40,440 nucleotides of DNA from Symbiobacterium sp040797425 (GCF_040797425.1 NZ_JBFNEH010000037.1:1-40440), one strand, 5' to 3'; shown: positions 15,664 to 24,751, numbered from the stretch's first letter. The notes: generated from the letters alone by a model not told the origin. A program made the numbers and translations.

Positions 15664-16842
15664 TTACTCCTTGGTCTCCAGGCAGGCGACGCCGGGAAGC
15701 TCACGGCCCTCCAGGAACTCGAGGGAGGCGCCGCCGCCCGTCGAAACGTGCGTCATCCGATCTGCGAGGCCGGCGGCCTCCACAGCGGCCACGGAATCGC
15801 CGCCGCCCACGATCGTCACGCCTTCGGTGTCGGCCATCGCCTGCGCCACGGCGAAGGTGCCGCGGGCGAAGGGCTCCATCTCGAACACGCCCATCGGCCC
15901 GTTCCATACGATGGTCCTGGCAGTACGGATCGTCTCGCCGAAAATCCGGGCGCTCTCCGGGCCGATGTCCAGCGCCATCCAGCCCTCCGGCACCGCGTCG
16001 GCCGGAACGACCTTGTGCTCGGCATCCGCCTTGAACTCGGCGGCCACGACCAGGTCAACCGGCAGCAGGATCTTGTCGCCGCCCTTGCCCAGCAGCTCCC
16101 GGGCGGTCTCCACCCGGTCCTCCTCCACCAACGACTTGCCGGTGGCCAGGCCCTTGGCCCGCAGGAAGGTGTTGGCCATGCCGCCGCCGATGATGAGCCG
16201 GTCCACCTTCGTGAGGAGGTTCTCGATGACCATGATCTTGTCCGAAACCTTGGCGCCGCCGATGATGGCCACGAACGGCCGGTCAGGGGCAGACAGGGCC
16301 TTGCCCATGGTGTCGACTTCCTTCTGCATCAGGAAGCCGGCCACCCGGACCTGCATGTGGTCGGCCACCCCGCGGGTGGAGGCGTGGGCCCGGTGAGCGG
16401 TGCCGAAGGCGTCGTTGACGTAGATCTCGCCCAGGCGCGCCAGCTTGGCCGCGAAGTCCGGATCGTTCTTCTCCTCCTCGGCGTAGAAGCGGAGGTTCTC
16501 CAGCAGTACCACGGAGCCGGGCGTCTGCCGGGCCACCAGTTGCTCCACTTCCTCGCCGATGCAGTCGGAGGCAAAGACCACCTCCTTGCCCAGCAGCTGG
16601 CTCAGCCGCTCAGCACAGGGGGCCAGCGAGTAGGCCTCGTTCCGCTTGCCCTTGGGGCGCCCCAGGTGTGAGGCGAGCACCACGATGGCCCCTTCGTCCG
16701 CCAGGTACCGGATCGTCGGCAGCGCTGCCCGGATGCGGGTGTCATCGGTGATGCGGCCATTCTCCAGGGGCACGTTGAAATCGACCCGCACGAACACACG
16801 CTTTCCCTTGACGTCGATGTCGCGCACAGTCTTCAGCGGCAT
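15664..16842 (-). CDS. pgk: phosphoglycerate kinase
   Basis: A 392-residue two-domain kinase. It has the signature RVDFNVPLE and the substrate-binding HLGRPKG in the N-domain. The C-domain has the nucleotide-binding GGAKVSDK and GGGDSVAAVE. It transfers phosphate from 1,3-bisphosphoglycerate to ADP. It is first in the pgk-unknown-tpiA unit and divergent from a LysR gene. gapA, which normally precedes pgk in Firmicutes, is not here. No convincing promoter for pgk was found between 16843 and 17040. Confidence 0.98.
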   Translation of the reverse strand: MPLKTVRDIDVKGKRVFVRVDFNVPLENGRITDDTRIRAALPTIRYLADEGAIVVLASHLGRPKGKRNEAYSLAPCAERLSQLLGKEVVFASDCIGEEVEQLVARQTPGSVVLLENLRFYAEEEKNDPDFAAKLARLGEIYVNDAFGTAHRAHASTRGVADHMQVRVAGFLMQKEVDTMGKALSAPDRPFVAIIGGAKVSDKIMVIENLLTKVDRLIIGGGMANTFLRAKGLATGKSLVEEDRVETARELLGKGGDKILLPVDLVVAAEFKADAEHKVVPADAVPEGWMALDIGPESARIFGETIRTARTIVWNGPMGVFEMEPFARGTFAVAQAMADTEGVTIVGGGDSVAAVEAAGLADRMTHVSTGGGASLEFLEGRELPGVACLETKE

Positions 16843-16998
16843 GTGTCTCGTCCACCTTTCTCATCGGGCGCCCCGCCTGCGGACGGCGCCGGGATACTTT
16901 GTTAAATGCCTCTACAAAAGGTTTACCACGCGCAAGGAAAAATCCCTGCTCCGCTGCGTAGTATTCGTCCCCATCTGCGACGGGATGTGGCGGCAACA

Positions 16999-17019
16999 AT
17001 ACCCAATCGGTATCGATAC
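16999..17019. promoter_or_regulatory. LysR-type operator between pgk and the LysR gene
   Basis: ATACC (16999-17003) and GGTAT (17009-17013) form an inverted repeat with the T-N11-A spacing typical of LysR regulators (T17000, A17012). It overlaps the perfect palindrome GTATCGATAC (17010-17019). The site is between the divergent genes, so the regulator may control itself and pgk. Confidence 0.6.
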
Positions 17020-17043
17020 ACCCGAATAGATTCTTTTTATGGT
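17015..17043 (+). promoter_or_regulatory. possible promoter of the LysR gene
   Basis: GATACA (17015-17020), a 17-bp spacer and TATGGT (17038-17043). The -35 is weak and lies inside the palindrome, which fits autorepression. Confidence 0.4.
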
Positions 17044-17093
17044 ATGGTTACAGTAGCTCTATCGCGACGAGTAAGCCGGGGGCATGTGAAGCC

Positions 17094-18014
17094 ATGGACG
17101 TACAAGGCCTGGAGGCCTTCTGGTGGATTGCCAAGACGGGTAGTTTCAACCGGGCGGCGGAGCGCCTGTTCCTCACCCAGCCTTCCGTAACCGCCCGCAT
17201 ACAGGCCCTGGAAAAGGAACTGGGACAGAAGCTGTTTGAGCGCCGGCCGAGAGGGGTCCGCCTCACCGACGCTGGGCGCGCCCTGCTGCCCCACGCCGAG
17301 CGCGTGCTCCAGGACATCAAGCGGGCCCGGCAGGCCATGCTTGACCTGCAGACCGCCTCCGGCGGCACCCTGTCGGTGGGGTCGGCGCTCACCACCTCGG
17401 CCTACCTCCTGCCGGAGATTCTCACGCGGTTCAAGGCCAGGCACCCGAAGGTGGAGGTGCTGGTGCACACCGGCCGCTCCCACCAGGTGCAGCAGCTGGT
17501 GCTGGACGACACCGTGCAGGTCGGCCTGGTCCACGCACCCCTCCCCGCCCACGCCGACATCGTCGCCTACCCCCTGTCGGAGGAGCAGATCCTGCTGGTC
17601 GTTCCCCCCGACCACCCGGTGGCCAGCCGCGACGAGGTCTCCCTCGAGGAGCTGACGCAGGAGTCGTTCATCACCACCGACCGGGCCTCGGGATACTGGG
17701 CCCTGGTCGAGCAGTGGTGGACGAGCCAGGGCTTCGTCCCTCATATTACAATGGAACTGGACTCCATTGAAGCGGCCAAGCGGATGGTGCTCTGCGGCCT
17801 CGGGCTCACCCTCTTGCCCCAGTCCACCGTGCAGAACGAGATCGCCCTGAAGCAGGTCGTGGCCGTGCCGCTGAAGAACAGCGCCAACCTGCGGCGCCAG
17901 AACATCCTCATCTACCGGCGGGGCAAGATCTGGAGCGGCACCGCCCGGGCCTTCCTGCGGGTGGTGGAGGAGCAGTTCGACATCACCCTGGACCTCGACG
18001 ACGACCCGGGATGA
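17094..18014 (+). CDS. LysR-family transcriptional regulator
   Basis: A 306-residue LysR protein. The winged helix-turn-helix is at about 1-60 (FNRAAERLFLTQPSVTARIQ), followed by the linker helix. A periplasmic-binding-like effector domain runs from about 90 to 295, with SVGSALTTSAYLLPEIL at its start. The effector is not predictable. The gene is divergent from pgk and occupies the position that cggR-gapA hold in many Firmicutes, so a role in glycolytic or carbon control is a possibility, not a finding. The ribosome site is weak (GTGAAG). A shared terminator separates it from rpoN. Confidence 0.93.
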   Translation: MDVQGLEAFWWIAKTGSFNRAAERLFLTQPSVTARIQALEKELGQKLFERRPRGVRLTDAGRALLPHAERVLQDIKRARQAMLDLQTASGGTLSVGSALTTSAYLLPEILTRFKARHPKVEVLVHTGRSHQVQQLVLDDTVQVGLVHAPLPAHADIVAYPLSEEQILLVVPPDHPVASRDEVSLEELTQESFITTDRASGYWALVEQWWTSQGFVPHITMELDSIEAAKRMVLCGLGLTLLPQSTVQNEIALKQVVAVPLKNSANLRRQNILIYRRGKIWSGTARAFLRVVEEQFDITLDLDDDPG

Positions 18015-18025
18015 GGGCGTGATTT

Positions 18026-18066
18026 CAGAAAAAAGGCTGCGCTTCCACAAGGGAGCGCAGCCTTTG
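18026..18066. terminator. bidirectional terminator between the LysR gene and rpoN
   Basis: A perfect 12-bp stem AAAGGCTGCGCT/AGCGCAGCCTTT (18032-18043, 18054-18065) with a 10-nt loop. On the minus strand it is followed by a T-run (TTTTTTCT in context), and on the plus strand by TTTG. Confidence 0.9.
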
Positions 18067-18071
18067 TCGTG

Positions 18072-19433
18072 CTAGCCGTAGCGCCGCCGCTGCCCGGCAT
18101 TGGGCAGCCCCATCTCGTCGCGGTACTTGGCCACGGTGCGGCGGGAGATGCGAACGCCCCGGGCGGCGAGGGCGTCGGTGAGCGCCTGATCCGAGAGCGG
18201 CGCCGCCGGGTCCTCCTGCCGGATCAGCTCGGCGATGAGCCGCTTCACCGCGTCGGCGGCCAGGCCCTCGCCCCTCTCGGTCGTCACGCCGCTGGAGAAG
18301 AAGTACTTCAGCTCGAAGGTGCCCTGCGGCGTCTGGGCCCACTTGCCGCTGGTCGCCCGGCTGACGGTGGACTCGTGCACGCCCACGACCTCGGCCACCT
18401 CGCGGAGGGTGAGCGGCCGCAGGTAGCCAGGACCCCGGTCGAAGAAGTCGCGCTGGAACCGTACGATCGCCTCGGTGACCCGGAGCAGCGTCTGCCGCCG
18501 CTGCTCGATCGCCTTGATGAACCAGAGCGCCGACTGAATCCGCTCCTCCATGTAGCGGCGCGTCGCACCGTCCGCCTGGTCGAGCAGGTCCCTGTACTGG
18601 CTCGACACCCGGAGCCGGGGAAGGGGCGACTCGTTGACGAGCACCACGTACTCGCCGGCCACGCGCTCCACGACCACGTCCGGAACCACGTACCGCGCCT
18701 CGTCCGGGCGGCCGAAGCGCCGGCCGGGCTTGGGATCGAGGGTGCGGATGGCGTCGGCTGCCGCCTGCACCTCCGCACACGTCACCCCCAGCCGCTGGGC
18801 GATGCGCGGAATGCGCCCGGCCGCCAGGTCGTCGAGGTGGTCTGCGATCAGCCTCGGCACCAGCGGGTTCGGGTCTCCCAGCGAGGCCCACTGGATCAGG
18901 AGGCACTCCTGGAGCGAACGGGCCCCTACCCCGGGCGGCTCCAGCGACTGCACAACCGCCAGGGCCGCCTCCACCTGCTGCAGAGGCACCCGCAGCTGCT
19001 CCGCCACCTCCTCGAGGCGCACCCGGAGGTAGCCGTACTCGTCGAGGCAGCCCACGAGGAAGCGGGCAATGCGCCGCTCTGCCGGATCCAGCCGCATGAG
19101 CCCCAGCTGTTCTTCCAGGTGCTCGGTCAGCGTGGGCAGCCGGGGCGTGAAGGCCTCGAAGGAGGTCTCCTCCGCCGGCTCCGGCGTCGGGTCGTCCCCG
19201 TAGCCGCTGCCCTGGCGCAGGAAGTCGAGCAGGCGTCCCAGGTCGCCCTGGGCGTCACCGTCGGCCGCCTCCCGCGGCTCCGCCTCCAGAAAGGGGTTCT
19301 CCAGCAGCTGGGCGGCGATCAGTTCTCCCAGCTCTGCGACCGGTTGCTGTAGAACGGCAAAGGCCTGCCGCAGTTCCGGGGTCATGACCAGCCGCTGCGT
19401 CTGCTGCAGCTTGAGGCTGAAGCCGAGGCGCAT
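18072..19433 (-). CDS. rpoN: RNA polymerase sigma-54 factor
   Basis: A 453-residue RpoN. Region I at the N-terminus is Gln/Leu-rich (LGFSLKLQQTQRLVMTPELR). A central core-binding region follows, then the DNA-binding HTH (REVAEVVGVHESTVSRATSG) and the RpoN box (SRRTVAKYRDEMGLP) near the C-terminus. It directs transcription from -24/-12 promoters with enhancer-binding ATPases. The ATG at 19433 is preferred because AAGGGGG lies eight bases upstream; a GTG three codons earlier overlaps that site. It lies downstream of glnA on the same strand, and no enhancer-binding protein gene is in the window. Confidence 0.97.
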   Translation of the reverse strand: MRLGFSLKLQQTQRLVMTPELRQAFAVLQQPVAELGELIAAQLLENPFLEAEPREAADGDAQGDLGRLLDFLRQGSGYGDDPTPEPAEETSFEAFTPRLPTLTEHLEEQLGLMRLDPAERRIARFLVGCLDEYGYLRVRLEEVAEQLRVPLQQVEAALAVVQSLEPPGVGARSLQECLLIQWASLGDPNPLVPRLIADHLDDLAAGRIPRIAQRLGVTCAEVQAAADAIRTLDPKPGRRFGRPDEARYVVPDVVVERVAGEYVVLVNESPLPRLRVSSQYRDLLDQADGATRRYMEERIQSALWFIKAIEQRRQTLLRVTEAIVRFQRDFFDRGPGYLRPLTLREVAEVVGVHESTVSRATSGKWAQTPQGTFELKYFFSSGVTTERGEGLAADAVKRLIAELIRQEDPAAPLSDQALTDALAARGVRISRRTVAKYRDEMGLPNAGQRRRYG

Positions 19434-19546
19434 CGCCCACACCCCCTTCAGTGTCCTCTGATGCAGGCTATTCGCCCCGGCTGCCCCGCTTTCCTCGCGG
19501 GCTCAGTTGCAAAATCTGTGCCATCGGCTCGGGTGTGTCCCGCCGA

Positions 19547-20971
19547 TCAGTTATCGAAGTACATCTCGAACTCAACCGGCTGCGGGTACGTCTCGAGCCG
19601 GCGAATCTCCTCCTCCTTCAGTGCGATGAAGGTCTCGATCAGGTCCTCCGAGAACACGTCGCCTTCCAGCAGGAACTCGTGGTCGGCCCTGAGCGCCGCC
19701 ACGGCTTCCCGCAGCGAGGTCGGAGCGGTCTTCAGCTGCGCCAGGGCCGCGTCCGGCAGGCGGTGGATGTCGACGTCGATGGGCCCGAAGCCGGCATCGG
19801 ACGGGTCGATGCGCCGCCGAATGCCGTCGAGGCCCGCCATGAGCTGGGCCGCCAGCGCCAGGTACGGGTTGGCCGTCGGGTCCGGCGTGCGGAACTCGAT
19901 CCGAGTGGTCCTGGCCGAGGAGAAGTTGGTGGGAATACGGATGGCGGCCGACCGATTGGCCCGGGAGAAGACGAGGTTGACCGGCGCCTCGTACCCGGGA
20001 ACCAGCCGCTTGTACGAGTTGGTGGTCGGGTTGGTGATGGCCAGGAGCGCAGGAGCGTGGTGGAGCAGGCCCCCGATGTACCAGAGGGCCAGCTGGCTGA
20101 GATTGGCGTAACCGCTCGGGTCGTAGAACAGGTTCACGCCGTCCTTGGTCAGCGACTGATTGCAGTGCATCCCGGAGCCCGAGTTGGCGTAGAGCGGCTT
20201 CGGCATGAAGGTGGCCGTCTTGCCGTATGCCCGTGCGACGTTCTTCACCGTGTATTTGTAGAGCATCGCCTTGTCGGCCGTGTCGACCAGCGTGGAGCAG
20301 CGGAAGTTGATCTCGTTTTGGCCGGCCGAGGCGACCTCGTGGTGGTGCCGCTCCACCACCAGGCCCATCTCCTGCAGGTGGCGCGTGATGGCGGTGCGGA
20401 TGTTGGTCTGACCGTCGATGGGCAGCGCCCGCAGGTAACCCTGCTGGTGTTTGACCTTGTACCCGCCGCTTGGCCCGTCCGCCCGTCCCGGGTGCCAGTG
20501 GGCCTCGTCGGACTCCACGTAGTAGAACGAGGCGTCGGGGCGGGTCTGGAACCGGACGCTGTCAAAAAGGAAGAACTCGATCTCGACGCCCCAGTACGAG
20601 TCGTCCGCGATGCCGCTCTGCCGCAGGTACTCCTCGGCCCTGCGGGCGACGGCGCGCGGGTCGCGGCTGTACGGCTTCGGCCCGGGCTCCATCACGTCGC
20701 CCATGAGGGAGAGCGTCGGCCCCTCGAGGAAGGGGTCCCGGACGGGGGTGGAAGTGTCGGGCATCAGGACCATGTCGGACTCCGCAATCCCGCGAAACCC
20801 CCGAATCGACGAACCGTCGAAAGCGAACCCCTCCACAAGCTGTTCGGCATCGATGACGGCCACCGGAACGGTGAGATGGTGCAGCATGCCCAGCAAGTCA
20901 ACAAACTTCACGTCAACCATCTGAAAGCCCTGTTCGGCAATGATCCCCAGCACGCGATCGACCTGCGCCAT
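19547..20971 (-). CDS. glnA: glutamine synthetase type I
   Basis: A 474-residue GSI with the family motifs FDGSSIRGF, the metal-binding Glu segment VEIEFFLF, HHHEVASAGQNEI and the Arg-rich NRSAAIRIP. At 474 residues it is longer than the ~444-residue GSI-alpha typical of Firmicutes. It carries an insertion near residues 140-170, as in GSI-beta. The adenylylation segment NLYDL of enteric GS reads DIHRLP here, so the modifiable Tyr is absent. It makes glutamine from glutamate and ammonia. AAGGGGAGA precedes the ATG. A leader of about 450 nt separates the gene from its best promoter. Confidence 0.97.
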   Translation of the reverse strand: MAQVDRVLGIIAEQGFQMVDVKFVDLLGMLHHLTVPVAVIDAEQLVEGFAFDGSSIRGFRGIAESDMVLMPDTSTPVRDPFLEGPTLSLMGDVMEPGPKPYSRDPRAVARRAEEYLRQSGIADDSYWGVEIEFFLFDSVRFQTRPDASFYYVESDEAHWHPGRADGPSGGYKVKHQQGYLRALPIDGQTNIRTAITRHLQEMGLVVERHHHEVASAGQNEINFRCSTLVDTADKAMLYKYTVKNVARAYGKTATFMPKPLYANSGSGMHCNQSLTKDGVNLFYDPSGYANLSQLALWYIGGLLHHAPALLAITNPTTNSYKRLVPGYEAPVNLVFSRANRSAAIRIPTNFSSARTTRIEFRTPDPTANPYLALAAQLMAGLDGIRRRIDPSDAGFGPIDVDIHRLPDAALAQLKTAPTSLREAVAALRADHEFLLEGDVFSEDLIETFIALKEEEIRRLETYPQPVEFEMYFDN

Positions 20972-21426
20972 AATCCCATTCTCCCCTTCACAACAGATTG
21001 GAGCATCTGGTTACGGCTACTGGACATCAAGGGGATGGCGTCTGGTCGGTCCGCCGCTGGAGTTCGGCGCGGTTCCTGCCGGCTCAGGCGGAGCGAACCG
21101 GCGAAACCGCCGGGGTCGGAAGCCGCTCCGCAGACCGGTCTCGCATTTGCGCAGGCCCTTGCGCCGCGACGACGGCCAGACGCCTGCGCGCCGTCAATGG
21201 AACCGGATCCGCCTCGGTGCACAGGCGGTGGCGCCCCTTGCTGCGAGCGGGCGCAATCCGCACGTGTTGCTTCCACTGCCGCCATGAACAGGCGGCGAGC
21301 CGGACGAGGTACACCCGTGCGCCCGCGTGACCACAAGCGTTTGGCGGAACCCCGCGTTTCACAGCTTCCAACCCCCCTTGCCTGGGTGATGCCCACTTAC
21401 ACCGCACATCACCCGTATTTCTTAAC
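20972..21426 (-). other. long untranslated leader of glnA
   Basis: No convincing gene lies in these 455 nt. On the minus strand there are several possible stems, including GCGCAGGC with GCCTGCGC and CCGGCGG with the CGCCGG that follows a TTT loop. I do not recognise a known riboswitch, and the T-box consensus is not present. A leader of this length before glnA suggests RNA-level control, for example by nitrogen status, but this is inference. Confidence 0.45.
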
Positions 21427-21456
21427 AGATTAGGCGTTCCGCCCTCAACGCGTCAA
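21427..21456 (-). promoter_or_regulatory. likely promoter of glnA
   Basis: On the minus strand there is TTGACG (21451-21456), an 18-bp spacer and TAATCT (21427-21432). It lies between the pstB stop and the long glnA leader. An internal promoter in the leader cannot be excluded. Confidence 0.6.
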
Positions 21457-21483
21457 CAGCATGCCGGGCATTTCAGCATGCTG
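21457..21483 (-). terminator. possible pst operon terminator
   Basis: CAGCATGC (21457-21464) pairs perfectly with GCATGCTG (21476-21483). It lies 24 nt after the pstB stop. No T-run follows, as the next bases form the -35 of the glnA promoter. Confidence 0.5.
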
Positions 21484-21506
21484 TGTTGGAATGCACGCCA
21501 TGCCGA

Positions 21507-22274
21507 TCAGTCACCAGCGTGGGCCAGGAACCGCCGTGTCTCCGCGCACCGCGGCCGCGTCAGTACCTCAGCGGCCGGCCCCTCCTCGACCAGCCGGCCG
21601 CCGTCAAAGAAGGCGACTCGATCAGCCACCCGCCGCGCCTGGGCCATGGAATGGGTGACGACGACCACCGCCATGCGGCGGCGCAGCTCGCCGATCAGCG
21701 CCTCGACGGCTTCAGTGGCCGCCGGGTCCAGCGCGGCGCACGGCTCGTCCATCAGCAGCACCTCCGGCTCCATGGCGAGGGCGCGGGCCAGGCAGAGCCG
21801 CTGCTGCTGCCCTCCGGAAAGCCCGCGCGCGTCCTGGTGGAGCCGGTCCTTCACCTCATCCCAGAGGGCCGCCCGCCGCAGGGTCTCCACGACGATCCGG
21901 TCGAGTTCCTGCCCCCGCACCCCAAACAGCGCCGGCCCGAAGGCGACATTCTGATAGATCGACATCGGAAACGGGTTCGGCCGCTGGAAGACCATGCCTA
22001 CCCGGCAGCGCAGTTCCCTCGGGTCCAGCCGCTCGATGGGCCGGCCGTCCAGCAGGATCCGCCCCTCCACCCGCGCGCCGGGCGTCAGGTCATGCATGCG
22101 GTTCAGGGATCGCAGGAAGGTGGACTTGCCGCAGCCCGACGGCCCGATGAGCGCCACGACCGACCGGTCGGGCACGGCCAGGCTGACGCCCCGCAGCACC
22201 TCCCGCTGGCCGTAGAACACCCGCAGCCCCCGGGTCTCGAGCTTGGGGCCCGCGCGCCCCCGGCCTTCCCGCAT
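21507..22274 (-). CDS. pstB: phosphate ABC transporter ATP-binding protein
   Basis: A 255-residue ATPase starting at ATG 22274, overlapping the pstA stop by one base. It has Walker A GPSGCGKST, the PstB-typical NRMHDL and FQRPNPFPMSIY, the signature LSGGQQQR and Walker B VLLMDEPCAALD. It powers high-affinity phosphate uptake through PstCA. It is the last gene of pstS-pstC-pstA-pstB, and phoU does not follow. Confidence 0.96.
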   Translation of the reverse strand: MREGRGRAGPKLETRGLRVFYGQREVLRGVSLAVPDRSVVALIGPSGCGKSTFLRSLNRMHDLTPGARVEGRILLDGRPIERLDPRELRCRVGMVFQRPNPFPMSIYQNVAFGPALFGVRGQELDRIVVETLRRAALWDEVKDRLHQDARGLSGGQQQRLCLARALAMEPEVLLMDEPCAALDPAATEAVEALIGELRRRMAVVVVTHSMAQARRVADRVAFFDGGRLVEEGPAAEVLTRPRCAETRRFLAHAGD

Positions 22275-23071
22275 CACGCCTTCCGCCCCCTTCGCATCAA
22301 CCAGTTGGCGAGCCCGTTGAGCAGCAGCACCCCAGCCACCAGGGCCAGGGCCGTGGCGTGGGCGCGGCCGTCCGACAGCCCCTCGCCGGCCAGGAGGTAA
22401 AGGTGCACCGCCATCGACCGACCCGAATCCAGCGGCGAGCGGGGGATGGACAGGTCCGTGCCGGCGGTGAGCAGCACCGCCGCCGTCTCCCCCACCGCCC
22501 GGCCCAGGGCCAGCATCGCCCCGGTCAGAATCCCCGGTGCGGCTTGCGGCAGCACCACCAGCCGGATGGCGTCCCACCGGGTGGCGCCCAGGGCGGCCGC
22601 CCCCTCCCGCAGGGATCGGGGCACGGCGGCCACGGCCTCCTCGCTGGTGCGGATGATGGTGGGCAGAAGCATCAGCGCCAGCGTGGCGCTGCCGGCAAGC
22701 AGCGAGGGCCCCCAGCCGAGGCGCACGACGAACAGTGCAAAGCCGAAGAGGCCGAAGAGGATCGAGGGCACCCCGGCCAGCGCCTCGGTCAGGGTGCGCA
22801 CGGCCCCGACGAACCGCCCGGGCGGCGCGTACTCCACCAGCCAGAGGGCCGTGCCCAGCCCGAGCGGCAGCGCGAGGGCCATCGCACCGGCCGCCAGCCA
22901 GAGCGTGGAAAGGAGTGCGGGCAGGATGCCCCCTTCCCGCCCGGCCCGGGAGGGCATCGTGAACAGGAACTCCCACGTGAGGTTCCCGGCGCCCTGCACC
23001 ACCAGCAGGGCCACCAGGCCGATCATCGTCGCGGACACCGCGAGCGCCAGTGCGCCAAGGAGCGGCCTCAT
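22274..23071 (-). CDS. pstA: phosphate ABC transporter permease PstA
   Basis: A 265-residue membrane protein with about six hydrophobic segments. It has the permease EAA motif in SLREGAAALGATRWDAIRLV and the conserved LALGRAVGETAAVLLTAG near the end. The start at ATG 23071 overlaps the pstC stop by 4 nt. It forms the phosphate channel with PstC. Confidence 0.95.
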   Translation of the reverse strand: MRPLLGALALAVSATMIGLVALLVVQGAGNLTWEFLFTMPSRAGREGGILPALLSTLWLAAGAMALALPLGLGTALWLVEYAPPGRFVGAVRTLTEALAGVPSILFGLFGFALFVVRLGWGPSLLAGSATLALMLLPTIIRTSEEAVAAVPRSLREGAAALGATRWDAIRLVVLPQAAPGILTGAMLALGRAVGETAAVLLTAGTDLSIPRSPLDSGRSMAVHLYLLAGEGLSDGRAHATALALVAGVLLLNGLANWLMRRGRKA

Positions 23072-23898
23072 CGCCCGCCGCCTCCTCTTCCGGCCGCGCG
23101 CCGGGCCAGCTGGTTCACGGCCAGGTTGAGCAAGAGGAGCAAGGCGCCGCTGGCGAAGAGCGCCTGCCGGTGGCGGCCGGTCGCGTAGGCCATCTCCAGG
23201 GCGATGTTGCCCGTGAGGGTGCGCACGGGGTCGAGGGGCGAGCGGGGCAGGGCGGCGGCGTTGCCGGTCACCATCAGGACGGCCATGGTCTCGCCCAGGG
23301 CCCGCCCCAGGGCCAGCACCACCGCGGCCGCAAGCCCGCCCCGGGCCGCCGGCAGGAGCAGCCGCCAGGCCACCTGGCCCGGAGAGGCGCCCAGCGCGTA
23401 GGCGCCCTCCCGCAGGGAGGGATCCACCGCCCGGAACGCGTCCTCCGCCACAGAGGCCATGGTGGGGAGCACCATCACCGCCAGCACGATGCAGCCGGCC
23501 AGGAGGCTGAGGCCGGGCCCGCCGAACCAGGCGCGGATCCACGGCACGACCAGGGTGAGCCCCAGGAAGCCGAAGACCACGCTGGGCACGGCGGCCATTC
23601 CCCGGAGCAGCGGCCGGACCAGGTCGGCCACTTGCGGGGGCGCCACCTCGCTCAGGAAGAGGCCCATGCCGATTCCCAGCGGCACGGCGCCCGCCAGGCT
23701 GCCCAGCGTGACCAGCACGGAGCCCGCGAGCAGCGGGAGCACGCCGAAGCGGCCCTCCTCCGGGCTCCACACCGCCCCGAACAGGTGCGGCAGGGCGGGC
23801 CAGCCTTCGACGGTGACGGCGAGAGCGATCAGGAGAATCCCCGCGGCGCTGACGAGGGCCGTGGCGGTGAGCGCCGCGCGCGCGAGGCGGTCCTGCAC
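23068..23898 (-). CDS. pstC: phosphate ABC transporter permease PstC
   Basis: A 276-residue membrane protein, slightly short for PstC. It has the EAA-type loop SLREGAYALGASPGQVAWRL and LALGRALGETMAVLMVTG in the last third. The start is GTG 23898, seven bases after AAAGGAGG. It is co-transcribed with pstS and pstA. Confidence 0.95.
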   Translation of the reverse strand: MQDRLARAALTATALVSAAGILLIALAVTVEGWPALPHLFGAVWSPEEGRFGVLPLLAGSVLVTLGSLAGAVPLGIGMGLFLSEVAPPQVADLVRPLLRGMAAVPSVVFGFLGLTLVVPWIRAWFGGPGLSLLAGCIVLAVMVLPTMASVAEDAFRAVDPSLREGAYALGASPGQVAWRLLLPAARGGLAAAVVLALGRALGETMAVLMVTGNAAALPRSPLDPVRTLTGNIALEMAYATGRHRQALFASGALLLLLNLAVNQLARRAAGRGGGGR

Positions 23899-23968
23899 AT
23901 CCGGACCTCCTTTCGGGCACCGCGTTTCTGAACGGATGGATATGCAGGACCGCCGCGGGAGAGACAGG

Positions 23969-24748
23969 CTATCGCGCGGGGAGCATCCCCTCCTCCGCCG
24001 CCAGCCGCTGCCCCGCCGGGCTCAGGGCGAACGCCAGGAAGGCCCGGGCCTCCCCGGCCGGTGGACCCAGGGTCACCAGGCTGAGCGGTCGCATGAGCGG
24101 GTAACCCGGCTCGCCGGGCAGGCGGCCGTCGACGCGGAGCAGCTTCACCCCGCCTGTACGGGCCACGCCCAGGCTCAGGTAGCCCACGGCGGCCGGGTCG
24201 GTCGCGACGATGCGCCGGATGACCCCGTTGCTGCTCTGCACCGCCGCCAGGGGGTGGATGGGGCCGACCAGTTCCCGGAACGCCTCCCGCGAGCCCGACC
24301 CCGCCTCCCGGCTGATCAGGTGCACCCGGCCTGCGGGTCCCCCCAGTTCCCGCCAGTCGCGGATCTCGCCGGCGAACAGGCGGCGCACCTCGGCCAGCGA
24401 GAGCCCCTCGACGGGGTTGGACGGGTGAACGGCGATGGCGAGCACGTCGTACGCGATCACGTGGGCCTGGAACCCTTCCGCCACTTCCTGCGGCGTGAGG
24501 CGGCGGGAAACAGCGGCCAGGTCCGCCACCCCGCTGCGCACCGCCTGGAGCCCGGCGGTGGAGCCGAGGCCCTGCACGGACACGCGGGCGCCGCCCGCAG
24601 CCTGGTAGGCCTCGGCCAGCATCTCGGCGAGGGGTTGGAGCGAGGTGGAGCCGGCCACCCGCAGGCCGGTGCTGCTCCGGGCGCAGCCGCACAGGAGCGC
24701 CGCCAGCAGGATGAGGGCGGTCGGCAGGCGAACCAGATGGGCAGACAT
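23969..24748 (-). CDS. pstS: phosphate-binding lipoprotein PstS
   Basis: A 259-residue lipoprotein with a hydrophobic signal ending LLCGC (Cys22 lipidated). The phosphate-binding features are GSTSLQP near the mature N-terminus, a central AAVSRRLTPQE segment and SREAGSGSREAF. It binds phosphate outside the membrane for PstCAB. The ribosome site AGGAGGCGC lies three bases before the ATG, within one arm of a 10-bp hairpin (24752-24798). Expression is therefore likely limited unless the hairpin opens. Confidence 0.94.
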   Translation of the reverse strand: MSAHLVRLPTALILLAALLCGCARSSTGLRVAGSTSLQPLAEMLAEAYQAAGGARVSVQGLGSTAGLQAVRSGVADLAAVSRRLTPQEVAEGFQAHVIAYDVLAIAVHPSNPVEGLSLAEVRRLFAGEIRDWRELGGPAGRVHLISREAGSGSREAFRELVGPIHPLAAVQSSNGVIRRIVATDPAAVGYLSLGVARTGGVKLLRVDGRLPGEPGYPLMRPLSLVTLGPPAGEARAFLAFALSPAGQRLAAEEGMLPAR

Positions 24749-24751
24749 GAA

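Noticed and set aside
16843..17040. A sigma-A promoter for pgk
   Set aside because: Several TTG- and TA-containing segments exist, but none has both elements at an acceptable spacing.
21084..21407. A 107-codon frame in the glnA leader
   Set aside because: It has no ribosome site, unusual composition and no recognisable motif. The region is better treated as leader RNA.
20972..21426. A T-box riboswitch in the glnA leader
   Set aside because: A GGAACCGCG-like stretch recalls the T-box, but the full consensus, the specifier loop and a terminator are not present.
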